Made by a program: the position numbers and the translations under genes. The notes under the pieces are model-generated. The model worked only from the letters and a program-made list of their open reading frames with translations. It was not told the origin of the DNA and did not search any database. Positions 50,510 through 57,697 of a DNA stretch of 64,000 nt are shown piece by piece. The DNA comes from an uncultured Clostridia bacterium. GTDB lineage: Bacteria > Bacillota > Clostridia > Oscillospirales > Oscillospiraceae. Positions within the stretch are counted from its first letter, which is position 1; each line of letters begins with the position of its first letter. The stretch spans positions 1 to 64,000 of the forward strand of contig CANSAE010000004.1 in assembly GCA_947644595.1 (NCBI GenBank). Direction: 5' to 3'.

Positions 50510-51647
50510 TGGCGTCAGCTCCTTTCTGCTGAGGTTTTAGTTCAGGGAAAAGGGCATAAAACAAGGCGTCGGTGTTTTGTACCAGCCGGTGCGTGTCGCC
50601 GTGGGACGCGTGCCCCTTCCAGCTCTCGTATGACGCTTTGACCTGCCGGAGCGTCATGCGTCTCTCGTCCACCAGCCGGCGGTACTTCTTCAGCCGGCGC
50701 CTCATGTTGTTCTTGCTGTCGTCCCTGATCTTTCGGATTACCTTGCCCGTTGGGGTGAGGTATGAATGGAAGCCCAAAAAGTCGAGCCCCTGCGCCAGTG
50801 GGAATATCTGCGTTTTCTGGTTTAACCGCAGCCCCAGCGGCTCGATGAACTCCTCGATCCTCGCCAGCCACGCCTCAAGCTGGCGCTTGTCCTCGTGAAT
50901 GATGTAAAAATCGTCCATGTAGCGCCCGTAGAACTTGGCGCCGAGCTCGTCCTTCACCAGATGATCGAGCCCGTCGAGGTTTAAGAGAGCGAGGAGCTGG
51001 CTGGTCTGGAAGCCGATCGGGAGCCCCGGATCTGGCGTCATGTCAATAAACAGACAGAGCAGCCAGTCACAGAACTCAGCGACGTCGGCGTCAGGCAGCC
51101 GCTTCCTGAACTTCTTGCGAGCCATTTCTTTCAGCGGCTCGTGTAGAATGGAGTAAAAATACTTTGAAAAATCGCCCTTGAGGACGTAGCCCTTGTGGTA
51201 GCCTCCCTCATGGGCAGGCAGGGGCGCGAGACCCTGCTCTCGGCGGGCCTTGTCGGCTGCCGCCTTCCTCGAAAAATAATAATGACGCATGAAGCCCTCG
51301 AGCCTGTCGAGAGCGTCGTGCGTCCCTTTTCCGACCTGCGACGCGTAGTTATCGCGCACGAAGGACGGGGTGAAACACGGCTGCATGGCGTTGTCGCATA
51401 GGCTATGCTGCACCACCTTGTCAACGAAGGCGTTGGCGATGACGATCCGCTCCTTCGGCTCGTAGACCCTGAAGGTATAGGTCGGTGACGGCCTGAAGGT
51501 GCGGGCGTCGAGACTTCTGCCCAAACTGACGGTGTTCTCGAGAGCGTTGAGCCCATACCGCAGGGCGGTCGGGCTGTGCCACTTCTGGCGCCGTGTTTTC
51601 CGATATGCGACGTACAGGCTGTTGAAGTCTGTGACGATGTTGCTCAT
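50472..51647 (-). CDS. DGR reverse transcriptase
   Basis: 391 residues. The catalytic palm has D159 in LKGDFSKYF (motif A), IGFQTSQLLALL at 211-222 (motif B, with the IGxxxSQ form seen in DGR enzymes where others have QGxxxSP) and YMDDF at 243-247 (motif C). These are followed by LRLNQKTQIF and LDFLGF. There is no maturase or endonuclease domain, unlike group II introns. GGGAGG lies seven bases before ATG 51,647. It makes error-prone cDNA from the template repeat upstream. The C-terminal basic helix region (KNNMRRRLKKYRRLVDERR) suits RNA binding. Its end overlaps the target gene start. Confidence 0.95.
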   Translation of the reverse strand: MSNIVTDFNSLYVAYRKTRRQKWHSPTALRYGLNALENTVSLGRSLDARTFRPSPTYTFRVYEPKERIVIANAFVDKVVQHSLCDNAMQPCFTPSFVRDNYASQVGKGTHDALDRLEGFMRHYYFSRKAAADKARREQGLAPLPAHEGGYHKGYVLKGDFSKYFYSILHEPLKEMARKKFRKRLPDADVAEFCDWLLCLFIDMTPDPGLPIGFQTSQLLALLNLDGLDHLVKDELGAKFYGRYMDDFYIIHEDKRQLEAWLARIEEFIEPLGLRLNQKTQIFPLAQGLDFLGFHSYLTPTGKVIRKIRDDSKNNMRRRLKKYRRLVDERRMTLRQVKASYESWKGHASHGDTHRLVQNTDALFYALFPELKPQQKGADANVKENEHSDRGQ

Positions 51648-51885
51648 AAAATGACCTCCCCGTCGTGTGTAACCTCGGCCGCGCTTTGGCGTGCGCCGCT
51701 TTGGTATCGCCGCAGCCGCCCGGGAGGGCGCTGCGTGCCGGTGACTGGTCGGATCTCCGGCGCGGTCTCGTGTTTAGCTTCTCCGCTGCGGGACATACCG
51801 CAGGCCGGATCCACTGGGACGGTCCCTCCTTTGGTGGGGGTGTTCTGCTTTCGGTTTTCACTTACTCGGTCGCGCTAATTCCCCC
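51648..51885 (-). other. Non-coding spacer between template repeat and reverse transcriptase
   Basis: 238 bases without a convincing gene. In studied DGRs the transcript around the template, including this 3' spacer, is part of the RNA that primes and templates cDNA synthesis, so sequence here is probably functional RNA. The spacer is GC-rich and ends with the ribosome-binding site of the reverse transcriptase. Confidence 0.6.
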
Positions 51886-51982
51886 AAAGCGGGACGAAGG
51901 CCGTTGTTGCTGTTGTAGGCGTTGTTGTTGCTCAGCGTGCCGTCGGAGTTGACGTTGCGCACGTTGTACGAGTTCGACGCGT
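51886..51982 (-). repeat. DGR template repeat (TR)
   Basis: 97 bases, 23 bases after the Avd-like stop. In the frame of the target it reads with ten AAC codons (SNSYNVRNVNSDG..., then NNN and NSNNG), the usual way DGR templates keep adenines at diversifiable positions while avoiding stops. It contains 27 adenines. A small inverted repeat (GGCCGG/CCGGCC) lies just before it. Confidence 0.97.
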
Positions 51983-52005
51983 GACAGGGGCCGCCCCGTG
52001 GCCGG

Positions 52006-52488
52006 TCAATTCCGGCCGTCTTGCTTTGGCGCCGTTCCCGGCGCCCGTCTCATATCTGACTTATACCACGCCGCCGCCATGTTTCTCACGTCGGAGGCCA
52101 TGGTGGACCAGTAGGCAAAGGCGTCGTCGTCGATCCGTCCGAGATCGTGGGAGAGCTCGATCAGGCGCAGCAGTTTCCGGCAGGCCCGCAGCGCGGACCT
52201 GTGTGCCCTGAAGCGCATGGGGCGCTCGATCTCGTCGCTCAGCAGGAGATCGTTGACCTCGAGCAGCGCGTCTGTGATGTTGAGCGCCTCGTCTTGGATC
52301 CGGCTGACGAGTGTGAAGCGGTATTTTTTGGGGTAGCACTTCGAGCTGTCACTCTTGCGTATGCTGTGAAGTTCCAGCTCCTTCGCCTTGGTCAATACCT
52401 GCATTTCCGGGAGTTTCTTCTGCCCATAGGGCGGCTGCCCGGGCACAGTGCCCGGCCCTGATCCTCTCGAGCGTCTCGCTTGCCCCAT
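52006..52488 (-). CDS. Avd-like DGR accessory protein
   Basis: 160 residues from ATG 52,488, which has an excellent AGGAGG nine bases upstream. ATG 52,404 (MQVLTKAKELELH) is an alternative with a weak site. The core is all-helical: LTKAKELELHSIRKS, YRFTLVSRIQDEALNITDALLEVNDLL, RFRAHRSALRACRKLLRLIELSHDL, DDDAFAYWSTMASDVRNMAAAWYKS. This matches the four-helix-bundle accessory variability determinant that forms a ring and binds DGR reverse transcriptase and template RNA. Its place just upstream of the template repeat supports the call. The N-terminal 28 residues overlap the previous gene in another frame. Confidence 0.85.
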   Translation of the reverse strand: MGQARRSRGSGPGTVPGQPPYGQKKLPEMQVLTKAKELELHSIRKSDSSKCYPKKYRFTLVSRIQDEALNITDALLEVNDLLLSDEIERPMRFRAHRSALRACRKLLRLIELSHDLGRIDDDAFAYWSTMASDVRNMAAAWYKSDMRRAPGTAPKQDGRN

Positions 52489-52696
52489 AAAACCGCACCT
52501 CCTCTCCTCTGATTGTTACACGGGCGGCGGTGCCGTCGTATGCGGTGCCCAGCAGCTCGAAGGTCATGGGCTCTCCCGGCTTTGGAAGCCGGCACGGGCA
52601 CGGAGGCTCGAGCTGTATGAACAGGTTGGCAATAACGCACGAGGTCTCTGCCGGCGTGAGCAGCAGAAAGTCCTCGGCGGGATCCCGCGTCAACAT
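52349..52696 (-). CDS. Small phage protein between tail fibre and Avd
   Basis: 115 residues from ATG 52,696, overlapping the tail fibre stop by seven bases; the longer frame upstream lies inside the fibre gene and is rejected. It begins MLTRDPAEDFLLLTPAETSCVIANLFIQLEPPCPCRLPKPGEPMTFELLG, then a beta segment (YDGTAARVTIRGEEVRFYGASETLERIRAGH). No family is recognised. It overlaps the avd-like gene by up to 140 bases in a different frame. Possibly a fibre-associated or assembly protein; real coding status is likely but not certain. Confidence 0.6.
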   Translation of the reverse strand: MLTRDPAEDFLLLTPAETSCVIANLFIQLEPPCPCRLPKPGEPMTFELLGTAYDGTAARVTIRGEEVRFYGASETLERIRAGHCARAAALWAEETPGNAGIDQGEGAGTSQHTQE

Positions 52697-53436
52697 TCCA
52701 CCCTCTGAAGGGTCGCGTTCCAGATCCCGGCGGTCATGTTCACGCCAGAGAGATCCGCGAAGCTCACCGTGAAGGGGTTGGTTGTGATGTCGGAGAACAG
52801 GGCGTCCCACAGCGTTTGGATCTTCGCCGTGTTGTCCTGCACGGCTGTCCCGATGGTGACGACTGCGGCCTGCGCCTCGTCGGCAGCTTCCACGGCCTCG
52901 GTCGCGTCGTCCATGGCCGCCTGTGCTTTGGTTAGGGCGCTTTGGGCCAGAGCGAGGGCTGCCTCGACCTGAGTGACGCTTGCGTATGCCCCGAGGTTGA
53001 TGTAGGCCGTGACGTGCTCGGCGCCGCCGATGGCTGCGACGATGTCGACGACCTTCTCGATTACGTCGGAGGACGTGCCGGGTGGGATCACCTCGGCGTC
53101 GTCTCCTGCGTTGCCGTAGCAGTAGAGCACCTCGCCGGTGCTGCTGGTCTCTGCGTACAGCGCGAGCTCCCGGTACGGGAAGGCGGCAGCGATGTCCTCG
53201 TTGGTAAAAATACCGCCGGCGACGGCAGTGCCCTCACCGGCGCCTTGCGTGAGCTTGATGATGTCCAGCTCAGCCACCGGCTGCACGACCGCCTCCATGT
53301 CGCGAGGCTCAGCGCCGGCCGGCATAAAGCCGGATCCGATGACGATCTTGGTGAACGTCAGCTCCTCGCCGAGAAGGGCATGGGCCAGAGCGTTCAGCCC
53401 GTTCGCTGTGATGTCGTTCTTGATAAATGCGCTCAT
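52690..53436 (-). CDS. Tail-collar-type phage tail fibre protein
   Basis: 248 residues. The N-terminus (IKNDITANGLNALAHALLGEELTFTKIVIGSGFMPAG) and following segments (AAAFPYRELALYAETSSTGEVLYCYGNAGDDAEVIPPG) match the DUF3751/tail-collar fibre N-terminal domain that attaches to the baseplate of P2-like phages. A helical coiled stretch rich in alanine follows (about 155-205). The C-terminal tip is very short (LSGVNMTAGIWNATLQRVEC). It follows gpI, the usual place for the fibre gene. With so short a tip, the diversified target may supply receptor binding; that link is inferred. Confidence 0.85.
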   Translation of the reverse strand: MSAFIKNDITANGLNALAHALLGEELTFTKIVIGSGFMPAGAEPRDMEAVVQPVAELDIIKLTQGAGEGTAVAGGIFTNEDIAAAFPYRELALYAETSSTGEVLYCYGNAGDDAEVIPPGTSSDVIEKVVDIVAAIGGAEHVTAYINLGAYASVTQVEAALALAQSALTKAQAAMDDATEAVEAADEAQAAVVTIGTAVQDNTAKIQTLWDALFSDITTNPFTVSFADLSGVNMTAGIWNATLQRVEC

Positions 53437-53452
53437 TGGTTGGCTCCTTTCC

Positions 53453-54058
53453 TCAGAATGTGGCCGCCAGCGCAGCAGCCTCTCCGGCTATGGCCTCGAT
53501 GTCGCCCATGGTGTGCGTCTCGAAGGTCAGGTCGTGAGTGGCCACGCCGGCGAAGATGTTCATTTCCCCGGTGAGGGAAATGATGACGGCGTCAAGCCAC
53601 GCGCTCTTACGCTTTACGACCTCAAGCATGGCGAGGAACTCGTCATGGTGCTCGTTTACGAGGCCGGGGTTGGTACTGAATACCTTGAAGTGGTACGGCT
53701 CGCCACCATACTCCCACCACTCGCGGACGGCGCCGGAGCCGAAGTAGTCGGTGATGATCTGCTCGACGGCCCACTTGGTGCCGAGCTTTGCGTGTACCTT
53801 GTCGCTGCTCTTGATGATCGCCCGCTTGGTCTGCGTGTCGGCGGTCGACTTGTACCACTCGATGTTCAGCTCCCACGCCAGCTCGTCGAGCTGCTCGTCG
53901 GTCATGCTGTCGATTTTGTCCCATACAGTGAGGAGCTTCGCCTTCGCGGCCACGTCTCTCAGGACTATATTGGCGCCTGCTGCGAGGCCCCTGTTGGCGC
54001 GATCCCCGCGCATGAACTCAGGGAGGAGCTTGACGAGATCAATTTGCTCAAGTTTCAC
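53453..54058 (-). CDS. Phage tail protein I (baseplate)
   Basis: 201 residues from GTG 54,058 with GGAGGTGAT before it. The pattern LLPEFMRGDRANRGLAAGANIVLRDVAAKAKLLTVWDKIDSMTDEQLDELAWELNIEWYKS is characteristic of the P2 gpI/tail protein I family, which sits at the baseplate edge and connects fibres. It lies four bases after gpJ and before the fibre gene, the conserved J-I-fibre order. Confidence 0.88.
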   Translation of the reverse strand: MKLEQIDLVKLLPEFMRGDRANRGLAAGANIVLRDVAAKAKLLTVWDKIDSMTDEQLDELAWELNIEWYKSTADTQTKRAIIKSSDKVHAKLGTKWAVEQIITDYFGSGAVREWWEYGGEPYHFKVFSTNPGLVNEHHDEFLAMLEVVKRKSAWLDAVIISLTGEMNIFAGVATHDLTFETHTMGDIEAIAGEAAALAATF

Positions 54059-54062
54059 GCGA

Positions 54063-55232
54063 TCACCTCCGCTCTACAACGTGCGAGATCTTTGCGGTGC
54101 CGCTGAACTTGGCCACCTCCTGCCGCGTGAGTTCCTCATAGTCCGGGGAGGTGATGACGACGCGGGTGGCCCCGAGCAGGCTATCGCCCCAGTCCGGGGA
54201 TAGGATCAGCTTGCGCAGGTAGTCCGGGTTGATGGCTCTGCCCAGCTCGGCAGACTGCCACGCCTTGAACTGGTCGATCGCCCCGCCTGCGCCTTCGATG
54301 TTGCTGATCACCTGCGCCTCGTCTGCCTGCGTGGTGTAGTAGGTGAGCTCGATGTCGTACTCGACGGCCTCCGGCGCTTCGGCGTAGACCTTGTCGGTCA
54401 GAGGCCGCACGTCGTCAGCTCCGACCGCTGCCACGACGGCAGCGAGGACGCTCTCATTGGGGATTGCTCCACCTTCCAGCAGAGGGATCAGCGTGACGCA
54501 ACCGGGCGACTTGCTGATGACGGAAACGTCGCAGATCCTCGGGTCTGCTGATTTCGCATAGTAGGAATAGCCGCCCACGGGGCCGGCGGTTGACAGTTTG
54601 GCCGGGGAGAGCCGGATCCGCTCGCGGTAGTGGTCGTCGCCGGCGGTGGTGTACGGCTCGCCGTCGTCCCCTCCGGCTGTCGCCTCGATATTGGTGACGG
54701 CTTCGATGTATGCCACCAGATCGGTCAGAGTGGAAATGGCGCCGACGCCGTAGCCGTTGAACTTGCTGCCGCCTTCAGTAGCTGAGGCGGGCACGTCCAC
54801 GGAGTAGGTGCCGGCTTGCAGCACGGCGGTCTCGTCGGTTGCGAAGTATAGGGAGCCGTCTGCGGTGGCCTTGGTCCACTTCGGGATAATGATGTTGGTG
54901 CTGCGCGGCGTCGTGACCGAAAATCTGAGGACGGTGGTGGCCTTCTTGGCTTCCAGTCTCTCGGTGCCGGTGCGCGCCCCCAGCTCGTCGAGCACTTGGC
55001 CGCGAGCGAAACGGAGCATAACCTGACGCGCTGCGTCGTTCATGCTGTTATAGAGGGGCACGAGCACGCCCACGAGAGCCTCGCCGAAGATCCTGCGCTC
55101 GTCGCCCGGATATAGCGGCTCGCTCACGAAGCGCTCGAGCGCGGTGAGGACTATGTCGAGGACGGTCGAGGCATTGGTCTCAAGCAGATCAATGTCCTCG
55201 TCGTAGATGTTGGTGCTGAGGTTGTCGCTCAT
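54063..55232 (-). CDS. Baseplate J / gp47-family protein
   Basis: 389 residues. An N-terminal helical part (VLDIVLTALERFVSEPLYPGDERRIFGEALVGVLVPLYNSMNDAARQVMLRFARGQVLDELGARTG) precedes the beta-rich centre typical of gpJ (PASATEGGSKFNGYGVGAIST, then PYTTAGDDHYRERIRLSP). It forms the baseplate wedge. Its start overlaps the gp25 stop by four bases (ATGA). Confidence 0.92.
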   Translation of the reverse strand: MSDNLSTNIYDEDIDLLETNASTVLDIVLTALERFVSEPLYPGDERRIFGEALVGVLVPLYNSMNDAARQVMLRFARGQVLDELGARTGTERLEAKKATTVLRFSVTTPRSTNIIIPKWTKATADGSLYFATDETAVLQAGTYSVDVPASATEGGSKFNGYGVGAISTLTDLVAYIEAVTNIEATAGGDDGEPYTTAGDDHYRERIRLSPAKLSTAGPVGGYSYYAKSADPRICDVSVISKSPGCVTLIPLLEGGAIPNESVLAAVVAAVGADDVRPLTDKVYAEAPEAVEYDIELTYYTTQADEAQVISNIEGAGGAIDQFKAWQSAELGRAINPDYLRKLILSPDWGDSLLGATRVVITSPDYEELTRQEVAKFSGTAKISHVVERR

Positions 55233-55510
55233 GTTATCCCTCCCTTCACGTCGAGGGTGGCTCTGACGGCGAAGTCGCCGGCTTTGGCGGCCAGATCCTC
55301 GAGGTCGATGTTTTTGACGTCCACCCGGGGCTCATAGGTCTCGATCAGCCACTCGATGTCTGCCATGAGCGGCTCCTTCTCGGTTAAAGCGGGACGGCTG
55401 AAATGCCGAGGATCGAGACCCTTCACCCGGGAAAATGGGACCTCGCCGCGCGTCATGCGTATCAGATTAGAAACGCATACCTGCGGCGAGCTGTTGCCTT
55501 TTGATAGCAT
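55229..55510 (-). CDS. gp25/gpW-like baseplate wedge protein
   Basis: 93 residues. It has the small lysozyme-like wedge fold pattern: NLIRMTRGEVPFSRVKGLDPRHFSRP, then ADIEWLIETYEPRVDVKNIDLEDL. It is short relative to T4 gp25 but matches Firmicute prophage versions. It overlaps gpJ and lies in the standard W-J-I order. Confidence 0.82.
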   Translation of the reverse strand: MLSKGNSSPQVCVSNLIRMTRGEVPFSRVKGLDPRHFSRPALTEKEPLMADIEWLIETYEPRVDVKNIDLEDLAAKAGDFAVRATLDVKGGIT

Positions 55511-55523
55511 AAAATCACCTCTT

Positions 55524-56066
55524 TCAGAGGGTAGTCACTTTGCGCGTGGCCTTGTCTGCCGTCGTGGCGCCGATCTTGATGGCCGACGCCGCGCTGACTG
55601 CCGAGGCTGCGCTTCCGATCGCGGTGGCGCTGCTCACAGAGGTCGCGGTGACGCTGCCCTTGTCGCCTGCTGCCTCGTTGGCATATTCCTCAAAGGTCAG
55701 GTCGATCGAGCACTCGAGCCACTCCCCGTCGTCGCCGAGGACGATGTTGGAGGGCTTGACTTCCGTGAGGAGGTAGCGCGGCGCTCCGAAACGACGGCCG
55801 GCCAGATAGAACGGGGCATAAAGGCCCACCAGAGACCACCAGCTTCCGTACTCCGCACGCGGGTCCGGGCAGCCGGCAGCTCGGCCGACCTTGTAGCTAA
55901 AGTTCAGCGGCACCAGCTCATACCCCCGGACGTTCGTGGGGTTGGAGCCTGCTGCGTCGTTGTTGGTCTCTGCTTTGAGCTTTCGGCTCGTCGAGAGATT
56001 GGAGACCGCCGCGATCATCTGAGGGCTCACGCCCCACACTTTGTTTAGCCACTGGGCCATGACCAC
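55524..56066 (-). CDS. Phage tail/baseplate protein of uncertain type
   Basis: 180 residues; GTG 56,066 is chosen because AAGGAGG is eight bases upstream. The central part (VPLNFSYKVGRAAGCPDPRAEYGSWWSLVGLYAPFYLAGRRFGAPRYLLTEVKPSNIVLGDDGEWLECSIDLTFEEYA) has a beta-barrel look similar to gpU or baseplate hub adaptor proteins. The C-terminal 45 residues are an alanine/serine-rich low-complexity tail. Its place between gpV and gp25 argues for a baseplate role. The family is not firmly identified. Confidence 0.7.
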   Translation of the reverse strand: MVMAQWLNKVWGVSPQMIAAVSNLSTSRKLKAETNNDAAGSNPTNVRGYELVPLNFSYKVGRAAGCPDPRAEYGSWWSLVGLYAPFYLAGRRFGAPRYLLTEVKPSNIVLGDDGEWLECSIDLTFEEYANEAAGDKGSVTATSVSSATAIGSAASAVSAASAIKIGATTADKATRKVTTL

Positions 56067-56084
56067 AATGATCGCCTCCTTGTT

Positions 56085-56552
56085 TTAGCTTGGCGTGGAC
56101 GTAGAGCCGCCCATGCTGTCTGTGTGCTTGTGGGTTTTTACGTTGACGCCTCCGACGGTGCAGTCTGTCGCCGTTACGGTGCCGAGCGTTGCTGTGCCGG
56201 AGTTTGTCAGGGTGGGGGTCTCCACGGATCCGGCCTCAATGGCGCCCGTGACGGTGCTGTCTCCCTTGACCGTGACGCTGCCGGTGAGAGTCAGGTCCCC
56301 GGGGATTGTGGCGCCGCCCTCTCCGTCCATGCGCGCGAGAATAATGCCGGTGAGATCCTCGAAGGTAACGAACGCCACCTCGACGCCGGCAGCGAGGTCG
56401 GCAGCAGGGCCGCGAAGCCACCACGGGATCGTGTAGGGCCGAGTCGGTGCCCCGTCCGATGTGGACGGAAGCACGCGGGCTCTGGTCGGGTTTCCGTTCT
56501 TGTCGTTCGGGCCTTCGATCTTGGAGATCTTGCCCTTCTGAATATCTGCCAT
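56085..56552 (-). CDS. Baseplate assembly protein V (tail spike)
   Basis: 155 residues. An OB-fold N-terminus (KGKISKIEGPNDKNGNPTRARVLPS, VAFVTFEDLTGIILARMDGE) is followed by a triple beta-helix repeat (TIPGDLTLTGSVTVKGDSTVTGAIEAGSVETPTL). It ends in VKTHKHTDSMGGSTSTPS, whose HxH pair is the iron-binding signature of P2/phi92-type membrane-piercing spike tips. Standard neighbour of gpD. Confidence 0.88.
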   Translation of the reverse strand: MADIQKGKISKIEGPNDKNGNPTRARVLPSTSDGAPTRPYTIPWWLRGPAADLAAGVEVAFVTFEDLTGIILARMDGEGGATIPGDLTLTGSVTVKGDSTVTGAIEAGSVETPTLTNSGTATLGTVTATDCTVGGVNVKTHKHTDSMGGSTSTPS

Positions 56553-57473
56553 TTAGTACCCCTCCAAAGGACGCCGGAAAAATAGCTTGCTGCTGCGGGC
56601 GACGTAGTCGTGCCGGAGCCTCGTGACGAAGGCCGGCCCGTTCCACGAGCCGGCGCCCTCCGTCCTGAGCATGATGACGCTGCCGGGGGCGTATTCCCGC
56701 ATGATGGCGTCAGCCCATAGCACGCCGGTCGTCTGCCCTTTGTTGGCGTCCCGGAGGAGCGCCTTGGCGTAGCGGTCGGCCTCGGCTTGGCTTGAGATCT
56801 GCACCTTCAGCACGCGAGTCAGCACCTTGCTCAGACTGTTCGGCGCCGTGAAGGTGCCGACGAAGCCGCCGTTTTTAACCTCCACAGAGCCGAAGCCTGC
56901 GAGCGCGTTGTCTGTGTACTCGAAGGTGCTGCCCGGCGTGATGGCCAGCTCTTTCACCGGCGCTTGCGCTTCCATGGCTGCCTCGTCGTAGAGCACCAGC
57001 TTCCCGTCATAGACGAGGAAGCCGAGACCTTCCAGCGTGCAGCGCTGCTGAAGAAATGCGAAGTCTGAAATGTTGGCTTGGTTGACGTACTCGTACACCT
57101 GATCCGTGACCTCATAGGTCTCGAGGGTCAGGCCGTGCCGCGTTGCGATTTCCTGAGCGAGTTGAAGCAGCCACACGGTCTCCCACGACTTCCCGCGCTT
57201 GTCCCTTACCGTCGCCGGCGTAGAGAAGGCGCGGAGGGTTTGGAGGCCATTCTCGGGGACGAGGCTCTCAACGAACATTTTGCCGGTCTTGGCCGCTCCG
57301 TCGACGACCGCGATGGTGTCGTCGGGCTTCGGCTGCCACCCGTCCCACAGGCGCCTCGTATCATTGAAGCGGATCACGAGCTCGTCGGCGTGCTTCTCCG
57401 CGTACATATCGTGGTAGCACTGGTTGACGCTGACGCTCTCGGTGATGTCGACGCCTTGGTATAAGATTTTCAT
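56553..57473 (-). CDS. Late control protein D / baseplate hub
   Basis: 306 residues from ATG 57,473 (MKILYQGVDITESV), preceded by GGAGG at five bases and overlapping the gpX stop (ATGA). Its pattern (DELVIRFNDTRRLWDGWQPKPDDTIAV, NISDFAFLQQRCTLEGLGFLVYDGKLVLYD) is typical of the gpD/gp27-like hub that carries the spike. It is placed between gpX and gpV as in P2-like phages. Confidence 0.88.
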   Translation of the reverse strand: MKILYQGVDITESVSVNQCYHDMYAEKHADELVIRFNDTRRLWDGWQPKPDDTIAVVDGAAKTGKMFVESLVPENGLQTLRAFSTPATVRDKRGKSWETVWLLQLAQEIATRHGLTLETYEVTDQVYEYVNQANISDFAFLQQRCTLEGLGFLVYDGKLVLYDEAAMEAQAPVKELAITPGSTFEYTDNALAGFGSVEVKNGGFVGTFTAPNSLSKVLTRVLKVQISSQAEADRYAKALLRDANKGQTTGVLWADAIMREYAPGSVIMLRTEGAGSWNGPAFVTRLRHDYVARSSKLFFRRPLEGY

Positions 57474-57697
57474 GAGCGCCTCCACGGGGGGAGCGTTTCG
57501 GGAGTCTCAATGGCCTCGAGGATCGGGATCCTCACAAGCTCGCCGCCCTCGAAGGTGACGACGTCGCTGAGGTCCGGGTTTGCTTTGATGATGTAGGTGG
57601 CCATGGTCTCCTCGTTATAGGCAGCCAGAGCGAGGGCGTCAAACGTCTCGCCGGCGTTGGCAGTGCGCTCAATATAGCCCACTATCTGCTGTGACAT
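57470..57697 (-). CDS. Tail protein X (LysM-like)
   Basis: 75 residues from ATG 57,697, with GGGAGG nine bases upstream. The sequence GETFDALALAAYNEETMATYIIKANPDLSDVVTFEGGELVRIPIL is a LysM-type fold as in P2 gpX. It overlaps the tape measure gene end by 29 bases and the gpD start by four. Confidence 0.85.
   Translation of the reverse strand: MSQQIVGYIERTANAGETFDALALAAYNEETMATYIIKANPDLSDVVTFEGGELVRIPILEAIETPETLPPWRRS

Larger units (their letters stand above)
48800..52488 (-). other. Diversity-generating retroelement cassette
   Basis: Reading on the minus strand: Avd-like accessory gene, 97-base template repeat, reverse transcriptase, target gene with the matching variable repeat. This is the full component set of a DGR, which copies template RNA with errors at adenines and replaces the variable repeat. 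Template and variable repeats are about 2.1 kb apart and in the same orientation. The shared 17-base segment GGCCTTCGTCCCGCTTT at the 3' ends would serve as the initiation-of-mutagenic-homology region. Confidence 0.93.

Noticed and set aside
50472..51647. Group II intron or retron reverse transcriptase
   Set aside because: No maturase or endonuclease domain, no intron ends or msr/msd; motif B is the DGR form and template/variable repeats are present.
51886..51982. CRISPR-like or tandem-repeat reading of the GTT-rich stretch
   Set aside because: There are no regularly spaced repeats; the 97-base match to the target gene identifies it as a DGR template.
52697..52810. Upstream extension of the 115-residue gene
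   Set aside because: It lies inside the tail fibre gene in another frame; the overlapping ATG at 52,696 is the natural coupled start.
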